Source of the DNA: Owenia fusiformis
Lineage: Eukaryota; Annelida; Polychaeta; Sabellida; Oweniidae
DNA: 64,000 nucleotides
Reading direction: 5' to 3'
Assembly (NCBI GenBank): GCA_903813345.2
Contig: CAIIXF020000010.1
Location: 7,493,169-7,557,168, forward strand
Under the pieces are notes generated by a model. The model was not told where the DNA came from, did no database searches, and worked only from the letters and a program-made list of their open reading frames with translations. The translations under genes and the position numbers were made by a program. Shown piece by piece: positions 61,201-63,352 of this stretch. Within the stretch, counting starts at the first letter, position 1, and each line of letters opens with the position of its first letter.

Positions 61201-63238
61201 CACCCGTCAAGCTGACTACAATATTGTACCTCTTGTTAGGTACGATAAAAAAAGAGGCAATACAAGCTAAATTACTTCAAATTTACACATAAAATTACAG
61301 ATTGAACCTAATGTGCCATGTTTGTTAAAACATTATAGAATTGATTTCCTCTATCATTTGCTGAGATACAAGTTATTTAGCACAATGGTAAGGCATACAA
61401 TAATATTGGCAAATTCAGCTCTTCATTTTTTTTTAGGTTAACATGTATTTACTTCTAATTCATTTTCTACTAATACTTTACATATACAGGGTGACACAAA
61501 AAAATGACACTCACTTTACGTTGCATAACTTGTTTGTCTATTATTGGAACATTTAAAGTAGACATAATGCGAAAGCGCGTCCAAAAATTTCAGATGTGTA
61601 GCTCAAGTGGGTCAAATTTTATGAGTGTTAGAACATTTTTTCTAAATGCCATCCATCCCTTTCCAAACACACATGGATTCTACACAAAAATATGCCAACC
61701 AGCTTTTGTAACATAACTTTGTAAATACTGATGATTTTGGCTTGTTATTGCAGGGACATGAAGTTCATTCAATTGAACACAAAATGCTGTAGTTATTGTT
61801 GATAAAATCATTTTGACTTATTTCCAAAATTATGTTAGAAAAGGTGGGTGTCATTTTTTGCTTTAGATTATCTTCCCTGCAAAATTTCAGCATAATTATG
61901 ATTTTTTACTTACGAGAGCCAAGAGTCATTATTCTTGTGTGGATTGTAGTAGAATATTCTCTCTAATGATAGCGTGAAGTCCTTTCCTTTAGCTTGAGAG
62001 ATATATAATTTTGAGTTATTGCTAGCATGGTTAACAACAACAAAAACCTGATCCTCTGAAGCATCTGCTATGTAGTAATCCTGAAATAAAACTCAAAGTT
62101 TAATACAGTAAAACTCGTATATCAGAACACTCTCTCTGATCTGAACACTTATCAATGTGAGCACCTTTATCTAAGGCCCAGCTTTGTTATCTTCTATTCA
62201 CTCATATATTAAGAAAACTAAGTACAGTATAGGTGAATATTAAAAAGAAAACCAATTATGAAATGAATGTCTGTCAATTCTTGAGTTTTCAAAATAATAA
62301 CAATGTAACTATTTCAGATGTAAAAAAAAAGTCAAGAAGTAAAAAATAGACAGATAAGACCTACATTTTCCTTGAGTCTTCCAGGGAAAACAGCTCGATG
62401 CCACTCTGTATGATTGTGAGACACCCAAAGTTGTAATGAGGACCTTCTATGAAAACTCAACCATCCCAAGAAACTCTGAAATACAGGAAATAGTTTCAAA
62501 TCTGCCAAGCTCATTAGATATTATGAGACATAGTGGGATAAGACATGCTGTGCATGTGTCATAATACCAAATGGTTAAAATATCCCAAATATTGTGAACA
62601 CAATACAAGAAATTGTGAAAATAATTTTTAATGCAATCATTAGGAGCAATCTCAACAGTATGAAGAATTAATCAGAAGCCAGACTAATGTGTATAAGTAA
62701 GCGCTTACTATATTCCTTGTAGCAAACAAATAATTTCCTTTGACCTCAAAATCTTCAACTTGAGACAGAACAGCCGTGGTTGTAGTGAAGAAATTGCTAC
62801 TTTTCACAACATCTGATTTGCTGGATCTTTGCTCTCTACGCTCGACGTAAATGGTATTTACACTGTCATAAGGAACAACTCCCCTGGAATAGAAAGGATC
62901 AACCCATATTTATATTATTTGGGGTTAGTATGTTGAAATTAATGTACATTAATGTCTTCAACCACCCTACCTTGAGGCATTTTGTGCCTCAAGGTGAGCC
63001 TCCTGTATTGCACTTCAAATCATTCAATAACTTAATAAGGTCATCGTAATATGACATCACTTTACTTAACATCTCTTACCAGAACTGCCACCAATTTTTT
63101 TAACTTTGGCAGTCTATTTGTTGTATATTTGAATATATTTACAGGAATAAAGAAAGAAAAAAAAACTTACCAGAAGAATGACTTGACATTAACTTGAATG
63201 GATTGCCAACTGAACCCAAAGTTTCTTGACACATACAA
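19183..63238 (-). CDS. SORL1: Sortilin-related receptor SORL1/SorLA, 40 exons, 5'-truncated by the window
   Basis: Type I membrane sorting receptor of the VPS10 and LDL-receptor families. Known members move cargo between Golgi, endosomes and cell surface. The exons join in consistent phase to 2016 residues. Domain order: VPS10 propeller with 10CC modules, YWTD propeller, EGF-like module, ten LDLR class A repeats, six FN3 domains, one membrane span, and a short tail with FANSHY and a C-terminal DEPLVIA. This order is specific to SORL1; sortilin, SorCS and LRP proteins lack it. The length from the first visible exon closely matches the vertebrate protein from the equivalent point. All donors read GT and all acceptors AG. 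The signal peptide and propeptide are upstream of 64000. Differences from vertebrates seen here: ten instead of eleven class A repeats and very repeat-rich introns. Exon borders were placed by eye from splice sites and family resemblance. Confidence 0.96.
19280..19395. repeat. Dispersed repeat copy (CCATTTGTTACA...GTCACCACTTCTGG family)
   Basis: Shares the blocks GCCATTTGTTACAAATGCC and ATGTCACCACTTCTGGCGGT with copies near 34150-34500, 47830-47960, 51600-51690, 55665-55800 and 59195-59290. Several of these lie in other SORL1 introns. Probably a short interspersed element; its ends were not defined. Confidence 0.6.
19744..19965 (-). CDS. SORL1: SORL1 exon: transmembrane span and sorting tail
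   Basis: A short Ser/Asn stem, then a 20-25 residue hydrophobic span ([17 protein letters not shown]), the basic stop-transfer RHHRLQRS, and the tail motif [26 protein letters not shown] is the known retromer/VPS26-binding signal of SORL1. The donor reads GTGAGC. If this intron is retained the frame adds GEHDAS and stops. Confidence 0.96.
19966..21041. other. Introns around the FN3-6 second-half exon (20449-20662)
   Basis: The two introns on either side of that exon show no repeats, element ends or further frames. Confidence 0.4.
20449..20662 (-). CDS. SORL1: SORL1 exon: FN3 domain 6, second half
   Basis: Encodes [18 protein letters not shown] and [17 protein letters not shown], ending [18 protein letters not shown], like the last FN3 domain before the membrane. 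I chose the GTAAGT donor at 20447-20448, which leaves the phase needed by the membrane exon. Confidence 0.92.
21042..21142 (-). CDS. SORL1: SORL1 exon: FN3 domain 6, first half
   Basis: Encodes [20 protein letters not shown] and [12 protein letters not shown]. Phase 1 in, phase 0 out. Confidence 0.9.
21374..21557 (-). CDS. SORL1: SORL1 exon: FN3 domain 5, second half
   Basis: Encodes [14 protein letters not shown], then [20 protein letters not shown], a clear L-I-P-N-T-x-Y motif. Phase 0 in, phase 1 out. Confidence 0.94.
21558..22436. other. SORL1 intron with a CpG-richer patch
   Basis: Between the FN3-5 exons. 21850-22080 is richer in CpG than its surroundings (CAGTGACGTCACTG at 21860-21873 is a CRE-like palindrome). 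No gene or element boundary recognised. At its upper end the frame of the preceding exon stays open for 47 codons. Confidence 0.35.
22437..22543 (-). CDS. SORL1: SORL1 exon: FN3 domain 5, first half
   Basis: Encodes [20 protein letters not shown] and [13 protein letters not shown]. The donor is a strong GTAAGTATG. The frame stays open for about 47 codons past it (see findings), but splicing to the exon at 21557 gives the proper FN3 continuation. Confidence 0.92.
22544..23064. other. SORL1 intron, small repeat fragment
   Basis: GTCAGATTTGAATTTCTGAG (22808) and a second run at 22880 match the interior of element A (42005, 42608). Otherwise nothing recognised. Confidence 0.4.
23065..23272 (-). 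CDS. SORL1: SORL1 exon: FN3 domain 4, second half
   Basis: Encodes [19 protein letters not shown], then [20 protein letters not shown] and VAGVTAQ. Phase 0 in, phase 1 out. Confidence 0.92.
23333..23735. repeat. GTGTTCCACTT-type repeat followed by a tandem duplication
   Basis: 23333-23490 has several GTGTTCCAC units and ends in CAGGTTTCACTGTATG, as at 53340. Then a block starting CAGGTTTCACTGTATGACAA (23477) is repeated from 23591, with small insertions, to 23735. Confidence 0.6.
23864..23961 (-). CDS. SORL1: SORL1 exon: FN3 domain 4, first half
   Basis: Encodes [20 protein letters not shown] followed by NGVPAD, the FN3 A-B strands with S-W-x-x-P. Phase 1 in, phase 0 out. Confidence 0.93.
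24574..24672 (-). CDS. SORL1: SORL1 exon: FN3 domain 3, second half
   Basis: Encodes [20 protein letters not shown] and the G strand ALYMNYKTN; joined to the previous exon it reads VEANLTGLVQG. The acceptor and first 23 coding bases are copied again about 207 bases upstream in the intron. Confidence 0.92.
24645..25245. repeat. Triplicated exon-intron junction segment
   Basis: Three copies of about 170-207 bases: copy 1 begins inside the exon 24574-24672, copy 2 at about 24857, copy 3 at about 25056. Copy 2 repeats the last 23 plus-strand bases of the exon and its acceptor; copy 3 starts just after that point and so lacks an acceptor. All share GAATTTTTGACATCATATTT (copy 3 with a small change) and CAGTAGCCCACAGTAACAGC-like blocks. 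Confidence 0.85.
25449..25484. repeat. Short hairpin (GATATTCCAC...GTGGAATATC)
   Basis: Perfect 10-base stem around a 16-base loop in the intron upstream of the FN3-3 exon. Confidence 0.6.
25689..25917 (-). CDS. SORL1: SORL1 exon: FN3 domain 2 end and FN3 domain 3 start
   Basis: Opens [20 protein letters not shown] (G strand of FN3-2), then [20 protein letters not shown] (B-C strands of FN3-3). A 7.8-kb intron separates it from the previous exon. Phase 0 in, phase 1 out. Confidence 0.93.
25980..26454 (+). other. Probable 5' untranslated part of the retrotransposon
   Basis: 475 bases between the SORL1 exon's intronic flank and the ORF start, with no recognisable exon or repeat. The 5' end of the element is probably somewhere in here, but no boundary is visible. 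Confidence 0.4.
26455..29919 (+). mobile_element. Intact non-LTR retrotransposon ORF (APE endonuclease + reverse transcriptase)
   Basis: One open frame of 1154 codons in SORL1 intron 25918-33745, antisense to the host gene. Residues 83-310 are an apurinic-type endonuclease: SETKL, GDFN at 231-234, and a late D-H. Reverse transcriptase follows: FRPVSLL, motif [14 protein letters not shown], motif [14 protein letters not shown], and motif C FADD at 755-758 instead of YADD. The C-terminus has a C-x2-C-x8-H-x4-C knuckle (1072-1089). Residues 54-63 are hydrophobic, directly before GGIHPNPGP (64-72), which resembles a 2A ribosome-skipping peptide. The set points to the CR1/L2/Jockey group; I cannot fix the clade. 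No ORF1 is visible. The lack of stops suggests a recent insertion. A C-rich tract and an AT-rich 3' flank follow the ORF, and I could not find target-site duplications. Confidence 0.93.
29920..30072 (+). other. Probable 3' end of the retrotransposon
   Basis: AT-rich stretch with a run of about 13 C at 29949-29962 and simple AATAAAAG-like repeats towards 30060. No clear poly(A) tail or target duplication. Confidence 0.35.
31717..32086. repeat. 19-bp arrays (GCCGAGTCATCCAGAATAA) split by an AGGAT block
   Basis: Seven units at 31717-31850 and five at 31990-32086, separated by an (AGGAT)-rich stretch. Some units carry a full TGAGTCA; most read CGAGTCA. Three related units occur at 30128-30180. 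Confidence 0.85.
31851..32365. repeat. AGGAT/GGATGGAT microsatellite blocks
   Basis: Purine-rich simple repeats (GGATAGGATAGGA, GATGGATGGATG) at 31851-31989 and 32091-32365. Open frames across them are artefacts of the repeat. Confidence 0.9.
33480..33733. repeat. Two nested inverted repeats next to the small FN3-2 exon
   Basis: CTGTATTGCTACTGAGA at 33485-33501 pairs with TCTCAGTAGCAATACAG at 33557-33573. A 40-base arm at 33594-33633 pairs with 33694-33733 (core GAATGATTTGAAG). The right arm stops 12 bases before the exon (33746). A half copy of the second arm lies at 63002-63035. Confidence 0.8.
33746..33853 (-). CDS. SORL1: SORL1 exon: FN3 domain 2, middle (small exon)
   Basis: 36 whole codons, starting [15 protein letters not shown] and ending [14 protein letters not shown]. 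It supplies the C'-F strands missing between the flanking exons and restores L-x-x-x-x-x-Y-x-x-Y-V across the junction. The acceptor (33854-33855) follows a T-rich tract and the donor is GTAAGT. It was found by searching for the missing strands, so it is less certain than the others, but phase and fold both fit. Confidence 0.85.
34150..34500. repeat. Dispersed repeat copy interrupted by a miniature transposon
   Basis: Outer parts (AAAAAAGTTGGAGACTA, TAACAATGTGTCACCAC) match the uninterrupted copies at 47930 and 51640. The 34199-34462 element is inserted between them. Confidence 0.75.
34199..34462. mobile_element. 264-bp miniature inverted-repeat element with TA target duplication
   Basis: Terminal repeats CACAGCAAACATTT and AAATATTTGCTGTG; TA on both sides (34197-34198 and 34463-34464). 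The empty site is preserved in sister repeats as GACTATAACAA. Inside are several TTGAATCAAGCTTGA-like palindromic units and no coding frame. TA targets suggest mobilisation by a Tc1/mariner-type transposase. Confidence 0.8.
34991..35748. mobile_element. HINE/pearl-like element D with about four 150-bp internal repeats
   Basis: Starts AACTAGAAAAACAGCAACTC, then has about four copies of a unit containing AAAATGG-CC-CCATTTTGAA and CAAATCCATCCA. It ends with TGAGTTATTGCCCGGAC, a GGACGAACGGACGGACAG tract and a hairpin (CCCCCTCGAACTTCGTTCGG, 35721-35740). Same family at 63353 on and, truncated, at 36755-36915. No coding capacity. Confidence 0.65.
35904..36034 (-). CDS. SORL1: SORL1 exon: FN3 domain 2, first part
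   Basis: Encodes [14 protein letters not shown] and [19 protein letters not shown], the A-C strands (S-W-x-P-P...N-G-x-I-x-x-Y). I placed the donor after YK because this joins in phase 0 to the exon at 33746. Confidence 0.92.
36488..36681 (-). CDS. SORL1: SORL1 exon: FN3 domain 1, second half
   Basis: Encodes [20 protein letters not shown], the FN3 E-F strand pattern L-x-P-x-T-x-Y-x-V. Several N-x-S/T sites are present. Phase 1 out. Confidence 0.93.
36755..36915. mobile_element. Truncated copy of element family D
   Basis: Starts AACTAGAAATCGGCAACTAC as the other copies do and includes AAGTGGCCATTTTGAATTG; the 3' tract and hairpin are missing. Confidence 0.5.
37003..37222. mobile_element. 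Miniature element with CCACTGGCGGATCTGGG ends
   Basis: Terminal repeats of 17 bases (37003-37019 and 37206-37222) match at 16 positions. CAGTGGCGGATC-type ends are common on hAT-like non-autonomous elements in animals (recollection). The right end is only 20 bases from the first FN3-1 exon. Confidence 0.7.
37243..37375 (-). CDS. SORL1: SORL1 exon: FN3 domain 1, first half
   Basis: Encodes [17 protein letters not shown], the B-strand Trp (I-T-W-x-x-P) of an FN3 domain, ending [11 protein letters not shown]. This small exon sits between two miniature elements (37003-37222 and 37418-37629). Phase 1 in, phase 2 out. Confidence 0.9.
37418..37629. mobile_element. Miniature element with CAGTGATCTCCC ends
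   Basis: Perfect 12-base terminal repeats, 212 bases in all. The interior (GCATTAAAGCAAGTGGGCG, TTTTGCACCCACCT) is repeated at 40769-40960. GTA stands on both sides, a possible target duplication. It starts 42 bases from the acceptor of the FN3-1 exon. Confidence 0.7.
37782..37931 (-). CDS. SORL1: SORL1 exon: LDLR class A repeat 10
   Basis: [19 protein letters not shown] then [18 protein letters not shown], the last class A repeat before the FN3 block. I found ten repeats in all, against eleven in vertebrates; I saw no exon for an eleventh. Confidence 0.93.
37932..38516. other. SORL1 intron, mostly featureless
   Basis: Only a weak GTGTTCACATTTC-like fragment of the ACAGTAAAAC group at 38115-38185. 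Confidence 0.35.
38517..38654 (-). CDS. SORL1: SORL1 exon: LDLR class A repeat 9
   Basis: [19 protein letters not shown] then [16 protein letters not shown], followed by GGNPITTE linker. Phase 1-1. Confidence 0.95.
38771..38920 (-). CDS. SORL1: SORL1 exon: LDLR class A repeat 8
   Basis: [20 protein letters not shown] then [16 protein letters not shown]. In place of the usual S-D-E it has G-E-D-E; the acidic residues needed for calcium are still there. Phase 1-1. Confidence 0.94.
38921..39487. other. SORL1 intron, nothing recognised
   Basis: No repeats or frames that I can support. This is where a missing eleventh class A repeat might be expected, but I see no six-cysteine pattern. Confidence 0.4.
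39488..39616 (-). CDS. SORL1: SORL1 exon: LDLR class A repeat 7
   Basis: [19 protein letters not shown] then [16 protein letters not shown]. Phase 1-1. Confidence 0.95.
39885..40096. repeat. 34-bp tandem array, C-rich on plus and G-rich in the SORL1 transcript
   Basis: About six units of ACCATTTACATGTGACCCCC-type, spaced 34 bases. On the transcript strand each unit has two runs of four to five G plus a run of three. The array touches the donor of the class A repeat 6 exon. Confidence 0.9.
40099..40254 (-). CDS. SORL1: SORL1 exon: LDLR class A repeat 6
   Basis: Thr-rich linker ([12 protein letters not shown]), then [19 protein letters not shown] and [16 protein letters not shown]. The donor at 40097-40098 directly borders a G-rich 34-bp tandem array (on the transcript strand). 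Confidence 0.95.
40769..40960. mobile_element. Copy of the 37418 miniature element, degraded ends
   Basis: Interior matches 37430-37610 (GCATTAAAGCAAGTGGG, GAATTTTGCACCCAC). The right end reads GTGTGGATAACACTGG; the left terminal repeat is not clear. Confidence 0.6.
41063..41311 (-). CDS. SORL1: SORL1 exon: LDLR class A repeats 4 and 5
   Basis: Two complete repeats in one exon: [17 protein letters not shown] with [16 protein letters not shown], and [19 protein letters not shown] with [16 protein letters not shown]. It is preceded by a short PTAAPQT linker. It is the only class A exon here carrying two modules. Confidence 0.96.
41637..43074. mobile_element. HINE/pearl-like element A, 1.4 kb
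   Basis: Terminal repeats ATCGCACTTTGAA (41637-41649) and its exact complement (43062-43074). The interior contains two long copies about 600 bases apart plus extra CAAAATGGCC-CCA units, then a CCCG-rich tract (43000-43030) and a terminal hairpin GCACTTTTTCAAAGTGC (43055-43071). Tandem core, microsatellite and 3' hairpin is the published layout of Helentron-associated and bivalve pearl elements; the assignment here is inference. No protein is encoded. Confidence 0.65.
43195..43647. repeat. 116-bp tandem array, four units
   Basis: TCCTGTTATG starts at 43195, 43311, 43427 and 43543, exactly 116 bases apart. The units are almost identical, which suggests recent expansion or homogenisation. It ends 38 bases before the class A repeat 3 exon. 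Confidence 0.95.
43686..43823 (-). CDS. SORL1: SORL1 exon: LDLR class A repeat 3
   Basis: [19 protein letters not shown] then [16 protein letters not shown], followed by a short Ser/Thr linker. Phase 1-1. Confidence 0.96.
44281..45815. repeat. 75-bp tandem array, about 20 units
   Basis: Unit core ACAAGTGGAGCACCTCCATA and TTCCATGACCCATTGACTAA, period exactly 75. Sub-variants (CTTCT or CTGCT; TTTTTACAG or TTTTCACAA; GGAGCACCTCC or GGTGCACCTCA) are grouped along the array. The first unit follows ACAGTAAAATCTGTCAAGTG (44268). It fills most of the intron between class A repeats 2 and 3. Confidence 0.95.
45940..46059 (-). CDS. SORL1: SORL1 exon: LDLR class A repeat 2
   Basis: [20 protein letters not shown] then [16 protein letters not shown]. 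Six cysteines and a complete calcium-binding end. Phase 1-1. Confidence 0.96.
46060..46560. other. SORL1 intron, nothing recognised
   Basis: AT-rich sequence between class A repeats 1 and 2. No element ends, tandem units or exon-like frames. Confidence 0.4.
46561..46680 (-). CDS. SORL1: SORL1 exon: LDLR class A repeat 1
   Basis: Six-cysteine repeat: [20 protein letters not shown] and [16 protein letters not shown]. The acidic calcium cage residues (D-x-x-x-D-C-x-D-x-S-D-E) are complete. Phase 1-1. Confidence 0.96.
46785..47065. repeat. Fragment of element A interior
   Basis: GTAGTCTTGAACTTTGAGAA and following text match 41795 and 42391 inside element A. No terminal repeats here. A short AGACAGATGGACCAACAGAC tract follows at 47470-47500. 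Confidence 0.55.
47830..47965. repeat. Dispersed repeat copy, uninterrupted
   Basis: Same family as 19280-19395. Contains the empty insertion site GACTATAACAATATGT that corresponds to the target of the 34199 element. Confidence 0.6.
48289..48429. repeat. 141-bp snap-back palindrome
   Basis: Left arm AGTTATGTACGGTCAG and on pairs with the right arm ending CAGTACATAACC, about 60 bases each with some mismatches, around a loop with CAGTCCCTACGGTCCCT. Its left neighbour (48120-48185) has three CATATCTTCCCGCTTC-type repeats. Confidence 0.75.
48731..48940 (-). CDS. SORL1: SORL1 exon: EGF-like/cysteine-rich module
   Basis: Encodes [28 protein letters not shown] and [15 protein letters not shown]. 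This is the EGF-like domain that follows YWTD propellers in SORL1 and LDLR-type receptors. Phase 1 at both ends. All nine class A exons that follow keep this symmetric phase. Confidence 0.94.
49242..49638. mobile_element. Miniature element with 27-base terminal repeats and an internal duplication
   Basis: CAAAGGACAATTCTCGGTTT at 49242 and its complement ending at 49638 differ at two positions over 27 bases. The interior holds two copies of about 190 bases (TTATCCCTGCTTC, TAATTTGGGTAATATTTC). Confidence 0.75.
50479..50606. repeat. 128-bp snap-back palindrome
   Basis: Arms of about 62 bases: AATTATTGACCTCTCC...CTGTCAAAATTATATCCC pairs with the mirrored right arm; the centre reads GAGACCGTAGGTCGAGG. 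Confidence 0.85.
51231..51366 (-). CDS. SORL1: SORL1 exon: YWTD propeller, last blade
   Basis: Encodes [18 protein letters not shown], then [12 protein letters not shown]. The D-M-K-I end is shared with vertebrate SORL1. Phase 1 out. Confidence 0.95.
51905..51996. repeat. 92-bp hairpin with perfect 24-base arms
   Basis: GGTTCAGGATATTGGGATTA (51905 on, 24 bases) has an exact complement at 51973-51996. A second stem (AAATATAATATA/TATATTATATT) is nested inside. Confidence 0.9.
52301..52362. repeat. Perfect 29-bp palindrome plus a third half copy
   Basis: AGCGGGCAGATATA, C, TATATCTGCCCGCT at 52301-52329, then CTATATCTGCCCGCT again at 52348-52362. Confidence 0.9.
52528..52795 (-). CDS. SORL1: SORL1 exon: YWTD propeller, blades 3-5
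   Basis: Longest exon of the propeller: [34 protein letters not shown] and [11 protein letters not shown]. The FWTDW and WWTD motifs mark two class B repeats. Phase 0 out. Confidence 0.95.
53100..53350. repeat. GTGTTCCACTTA repeat, tandem 110-bp duplication
   Basis: Seven or so GTTCCACTT-like units. The block TTCATTTTACAATAA.TTATTTGGCAACAG occurs twice (53151, 53248). The end CAGGTTTAACTGTATTTC matches the end of the 23333 copy. Related to the 75-bp array unit (AGTGGAACAC). Confidence 0.7.
53396..53482 (-). CDS. SORL1: SORL1 exon: YWTD propeller, blade 2/3 link
   Basis: Encodes [20 protein letters not shown] followed by AIVLDP; the K-P-R-A-I-V-L-D-P block leads into the next YWTD strand. 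Phase 2 in, phase 2 out. Confidence 0.94.
53802..53941 (-). CDS. SORL1: SORL1 exon: YWTD propeller, blade 2
   Basis: Encodes [20 protein letters not shown], a typical class B repeat (E-G-L-A-x-D-W-x-x-x-N-I-Y-W-V-D). Ends with AG of an Arg codon. Confidence 0.95.
53942..54736. other. SORL1 intron, nothing recognised
   Basis: AT-rich with a TGACGTCA-like CACTGACGTCAT at 54308. No element boundaries or exon-like frames. Confidence 0.35.
54737..54906 (-). CDS. SORL1: SORL1 exon: YWTD propeller, blade 1
   Basis: Encodes [16 protein letters not shown], then [15 protein letters not shown]. This is the start of the LDLR class B propeller, with LYWAD as the YWTD motif. Phase 0 out. Confidence 0.94.
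54941..55312. mobile_element. HINE/pearl-like element C
   Basis: Terminal repeats CTCACATGGTG (54941-54951) and CACCATGTGAG (55302-55312). Two internal copies of a unit of about 177 bases (AAAATGGCAGAAAATAAAAA), then a GACAGATGGACAGACAGAC tract and the hairpin GCTCACCATGTGAG. It starts 34 bases from the acceptor of the first YWTD exon. Confidence 0.65.
55482..55564 (-). CDS. SORL1: SORL1 exon: end of 10CC
   Basis: Encodes [14 protein letters not shown] and ILSCPVA, the conserved GYRK-x-SGD-x-C and x-x-CP end of the 10CC region. Phase 2 in, phase 1 out. Confidence 0.93.
55665..55805. repeat. Dispersed repeat copy
   Basis: Same family as 19280-19395 (AAGGCATTAACATGCATAAA, AAAAAAGTTGGAAACTATAA). 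Confidence 0.6.
55838..55969 (-). CDS. SORL1: SORL1 exon: 10CC module (b)
   Basis: Encodes [16 protein letters not shown], then [14 protein letters not shown]. Its acceptor (55970-55971) and first nine coding bases lie inside copy 1 of the 54-bp tandem array described separately. Confidence 0.93.
55961..56650. repeat. 54-bp tandem array, 13 units, containing the 10CC-exon splice acceptor
   Basis: Units start CAAAAGTCACTGGAATAAGA at 55961, 56015, 56069 and so on to 56592; unit 6 is one base short and unit 7 is cut to 38. Unit 1 overlaps the exon at 55838-55969. Units 11 and 13 share the same set of changes (CAGTAGAATA, AAACAGGACTCCCC). Because 54 is a multiple of three, both strands stay open for over 100 codons; these frames are not genes. 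Confidence 0.97.
56651..56883. other. Microsatellite and hairpin end after the 54-bp array
   Basis: GCAGACAAATGAGCAGACAG (56713 on) and the hairpin AAACTTCTCTATA...AAAGAAGTTT (56749-56781), the same kind of 3' end as elements A-D. The matching 5' end was not found. Confidence 0.45.
56884..57079 (-). CDS. SORL1: SORL1 exon: 10CC module (a)
   Basis: Cysteine-rich: [35 protein letters not shown] and CPCSRVDFE. Matches the first 10CC segment that braces the VPS10 propeller. Ends with TG, completed to Cys by the next exon (C-D-F). Confidence 0.94.
57359..57435. repeat. AATAC pentanucleotide microsatellite
   Basis: About 15 units of AATAC, some changed to AGTAC, in the intron between the last VPS10 and first 10CC exons. 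Confidence 0.95.
57513..57688 (-). CDS. SORL1: SORL1 exon: end of VPS10 propeller
   Basis: Encodes [36 protein letters not shown] and [10 protein letters not shown]. The [16 protein letters not shown] segment is among the best conserved parts of the domain. Ends in phase 1 (G), joining the 10CC module. Confidence 0.95.
57796..58407. mobile_element. 612-bp foldback element with arms of about 200 bases
   Basis: The ends CTTAAAGGAATATTCCTTGC and exact complement (57796 and 58407) continue as imperfect arms to about 57998 and from about 58206. Shared blocks: AGTGATGTCATCGACTCTCA / TGAGAGTTGATGACATCACT and AGCTGCCATCTTTTAA. The spacer is about 207 bases. No coding frame. Confidence 0.9.
58408..59453. 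other. SORL1 intron remainder, CpG-richer
   Basis: 58520-59110 contains GTAGACGTC at 58513 and its complement GACGTCTAC at 59098-59106, with TTCGCG and CGCGAA blocks between, so it may be an old inverted-repeat element. A dispersed repeat copy lies at 59195-59290. No exon seen. Confidence 0.4.
59454..59542 (-). CDS. SORL1: SORL1 exon: VPS10 propeller
   Basis: Encodes [25 protein letters not shown] is a hallmark of the VPS10 fold. I chose the donor at 59452-59453 because it leaves two bases (AG) that form Arg with the next exon; a second GT a few bases further would break the frame. Confidence 0.93.
59695..59886 (-). CDS. SORL1: SORL1 exon: VPS10 propeller
   Basis: 64 whole codons: [34 protein letters not shown], then [13 protein letters not shown], a clear S-x-D-G-G-x-x-W blade motif. 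Each stretch has a direct counterpart in vertebrate SORL1. Confidence 0.95.
60162..60372 (-). CDS. SORL1: SORL1 exon: VPS10 propeller
   Basis: Encodes [20 protein letters not shown] and [16 protein letters not shown], another blade with an Asp-box-like D-K-G-x-x-W. Two cysteines near the end (HCHS) precede the conserved GCSLHL of the next exon. Phase 2 in, phase 0 out. Confidence 0.94.
60504..61246. mobile_element. HINE/pearl-like element B with four 162-bp units
   Basis: Terminal repeats ATCGTACCTAA (60504-60514) and exact complement (61236-61246). AATCCAAAATGGCCACC starts at 60551, 60712, 60874 and 61036, so the unit is about 162 bases. A CCGCCCGCCCGCC tract follows at 61183-61203, then the hairpin GTACCTCTTGTTAGGTAC (61227-61244). 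Its ends are similar to those of element A (ATCG-C/T-AC; CAATAT-A/T-G-C/T-AC before the hairpin). Confidence 0.7.
61497..61860. mobile_element. Possible miniature element, CAAAAAAATGACACTC ends
   Basis: CAAAAAAATGACACTC (61497-61512) pairs imperfectly with GGGTGTCATTTTTTG (61846-61860). CAGGGTGACAC just outside the left end is mariner-like. It ends about 50 bases from the donor of the VPS10 exon at 61914. Confidence 0.4.
61914..62080 (-). CDS. SORL1: SORL1 exon: VPS10 propeller
   Basis: Encodes [17 protein letters not shown] and [32 protein letters not shown] is almost unchanged from vertebrates. Ends with two bases of a Ser codon. Confidence 0.95.
62081..62364. other. SORL1 intron with an ACAGTAAAAC-type repeat start
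   Basis: ACAGTAAAACTCGTATATCA at 62105 belongs to the same loose group as 10172 and 44268 (start ACAGTAAAAYCTGTC). Otherwise nothing recognised. Confidence 0.35.
62365..62475 (-). CDS. SORL1: SORL1 exon: VPS10 propeller
   Basis: 37 whole codons, including [20 protein letters not shown]. The LQLWVS core is shared with vertebrate SORL1. Phase 0 at both ends. Confidence 0.92.
62709..62883 (-). CDS. SORL1: SORL1 exon: VPS10 propeller
   Basis: Completes the Trp codon and continues [17 protein letters not shown], then [16 protein letters not shown]. Both stretches align by eye with the vertebrate SORL1 VPS10 domain. Ends in phase 0. Confidence 0.93.
62969..62995. repeat. Perfect 11-bp stem hairpin
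   Basis: ACCTTGAGGCA, TTTTG, TGCCTCAAGGT, followed at 63002-63035 by a half copy of the arm described at 33594-33633. Confidence 0.8.
63171..63238 (-). CDS. SORL1: SORL1 exon (first in window): VPS10 propeller blade
   Basis: Encodes [15 protein letters not shown] and VKSFF, the blade repeat (S-x-D/N-F-G-x-x-W, an Asp-box-like motif) followed by the conserved VKSFFW. Starts in phase 0 and ends with two bases of the Trp codon. Acceptor at 63239-63240, donor at 63169-63170. Confidence 0.92.
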
Positions 63239-63352
63239 CTAAAGAAAAAATAGACATATTTAAGGATGCATCGCAATAAACTGGCAAAGACGCATTTTGA
63301 GGAAACAATTTAAAATAATCATTTTTATTTCTGTGTTATTAGAATGTGACAT

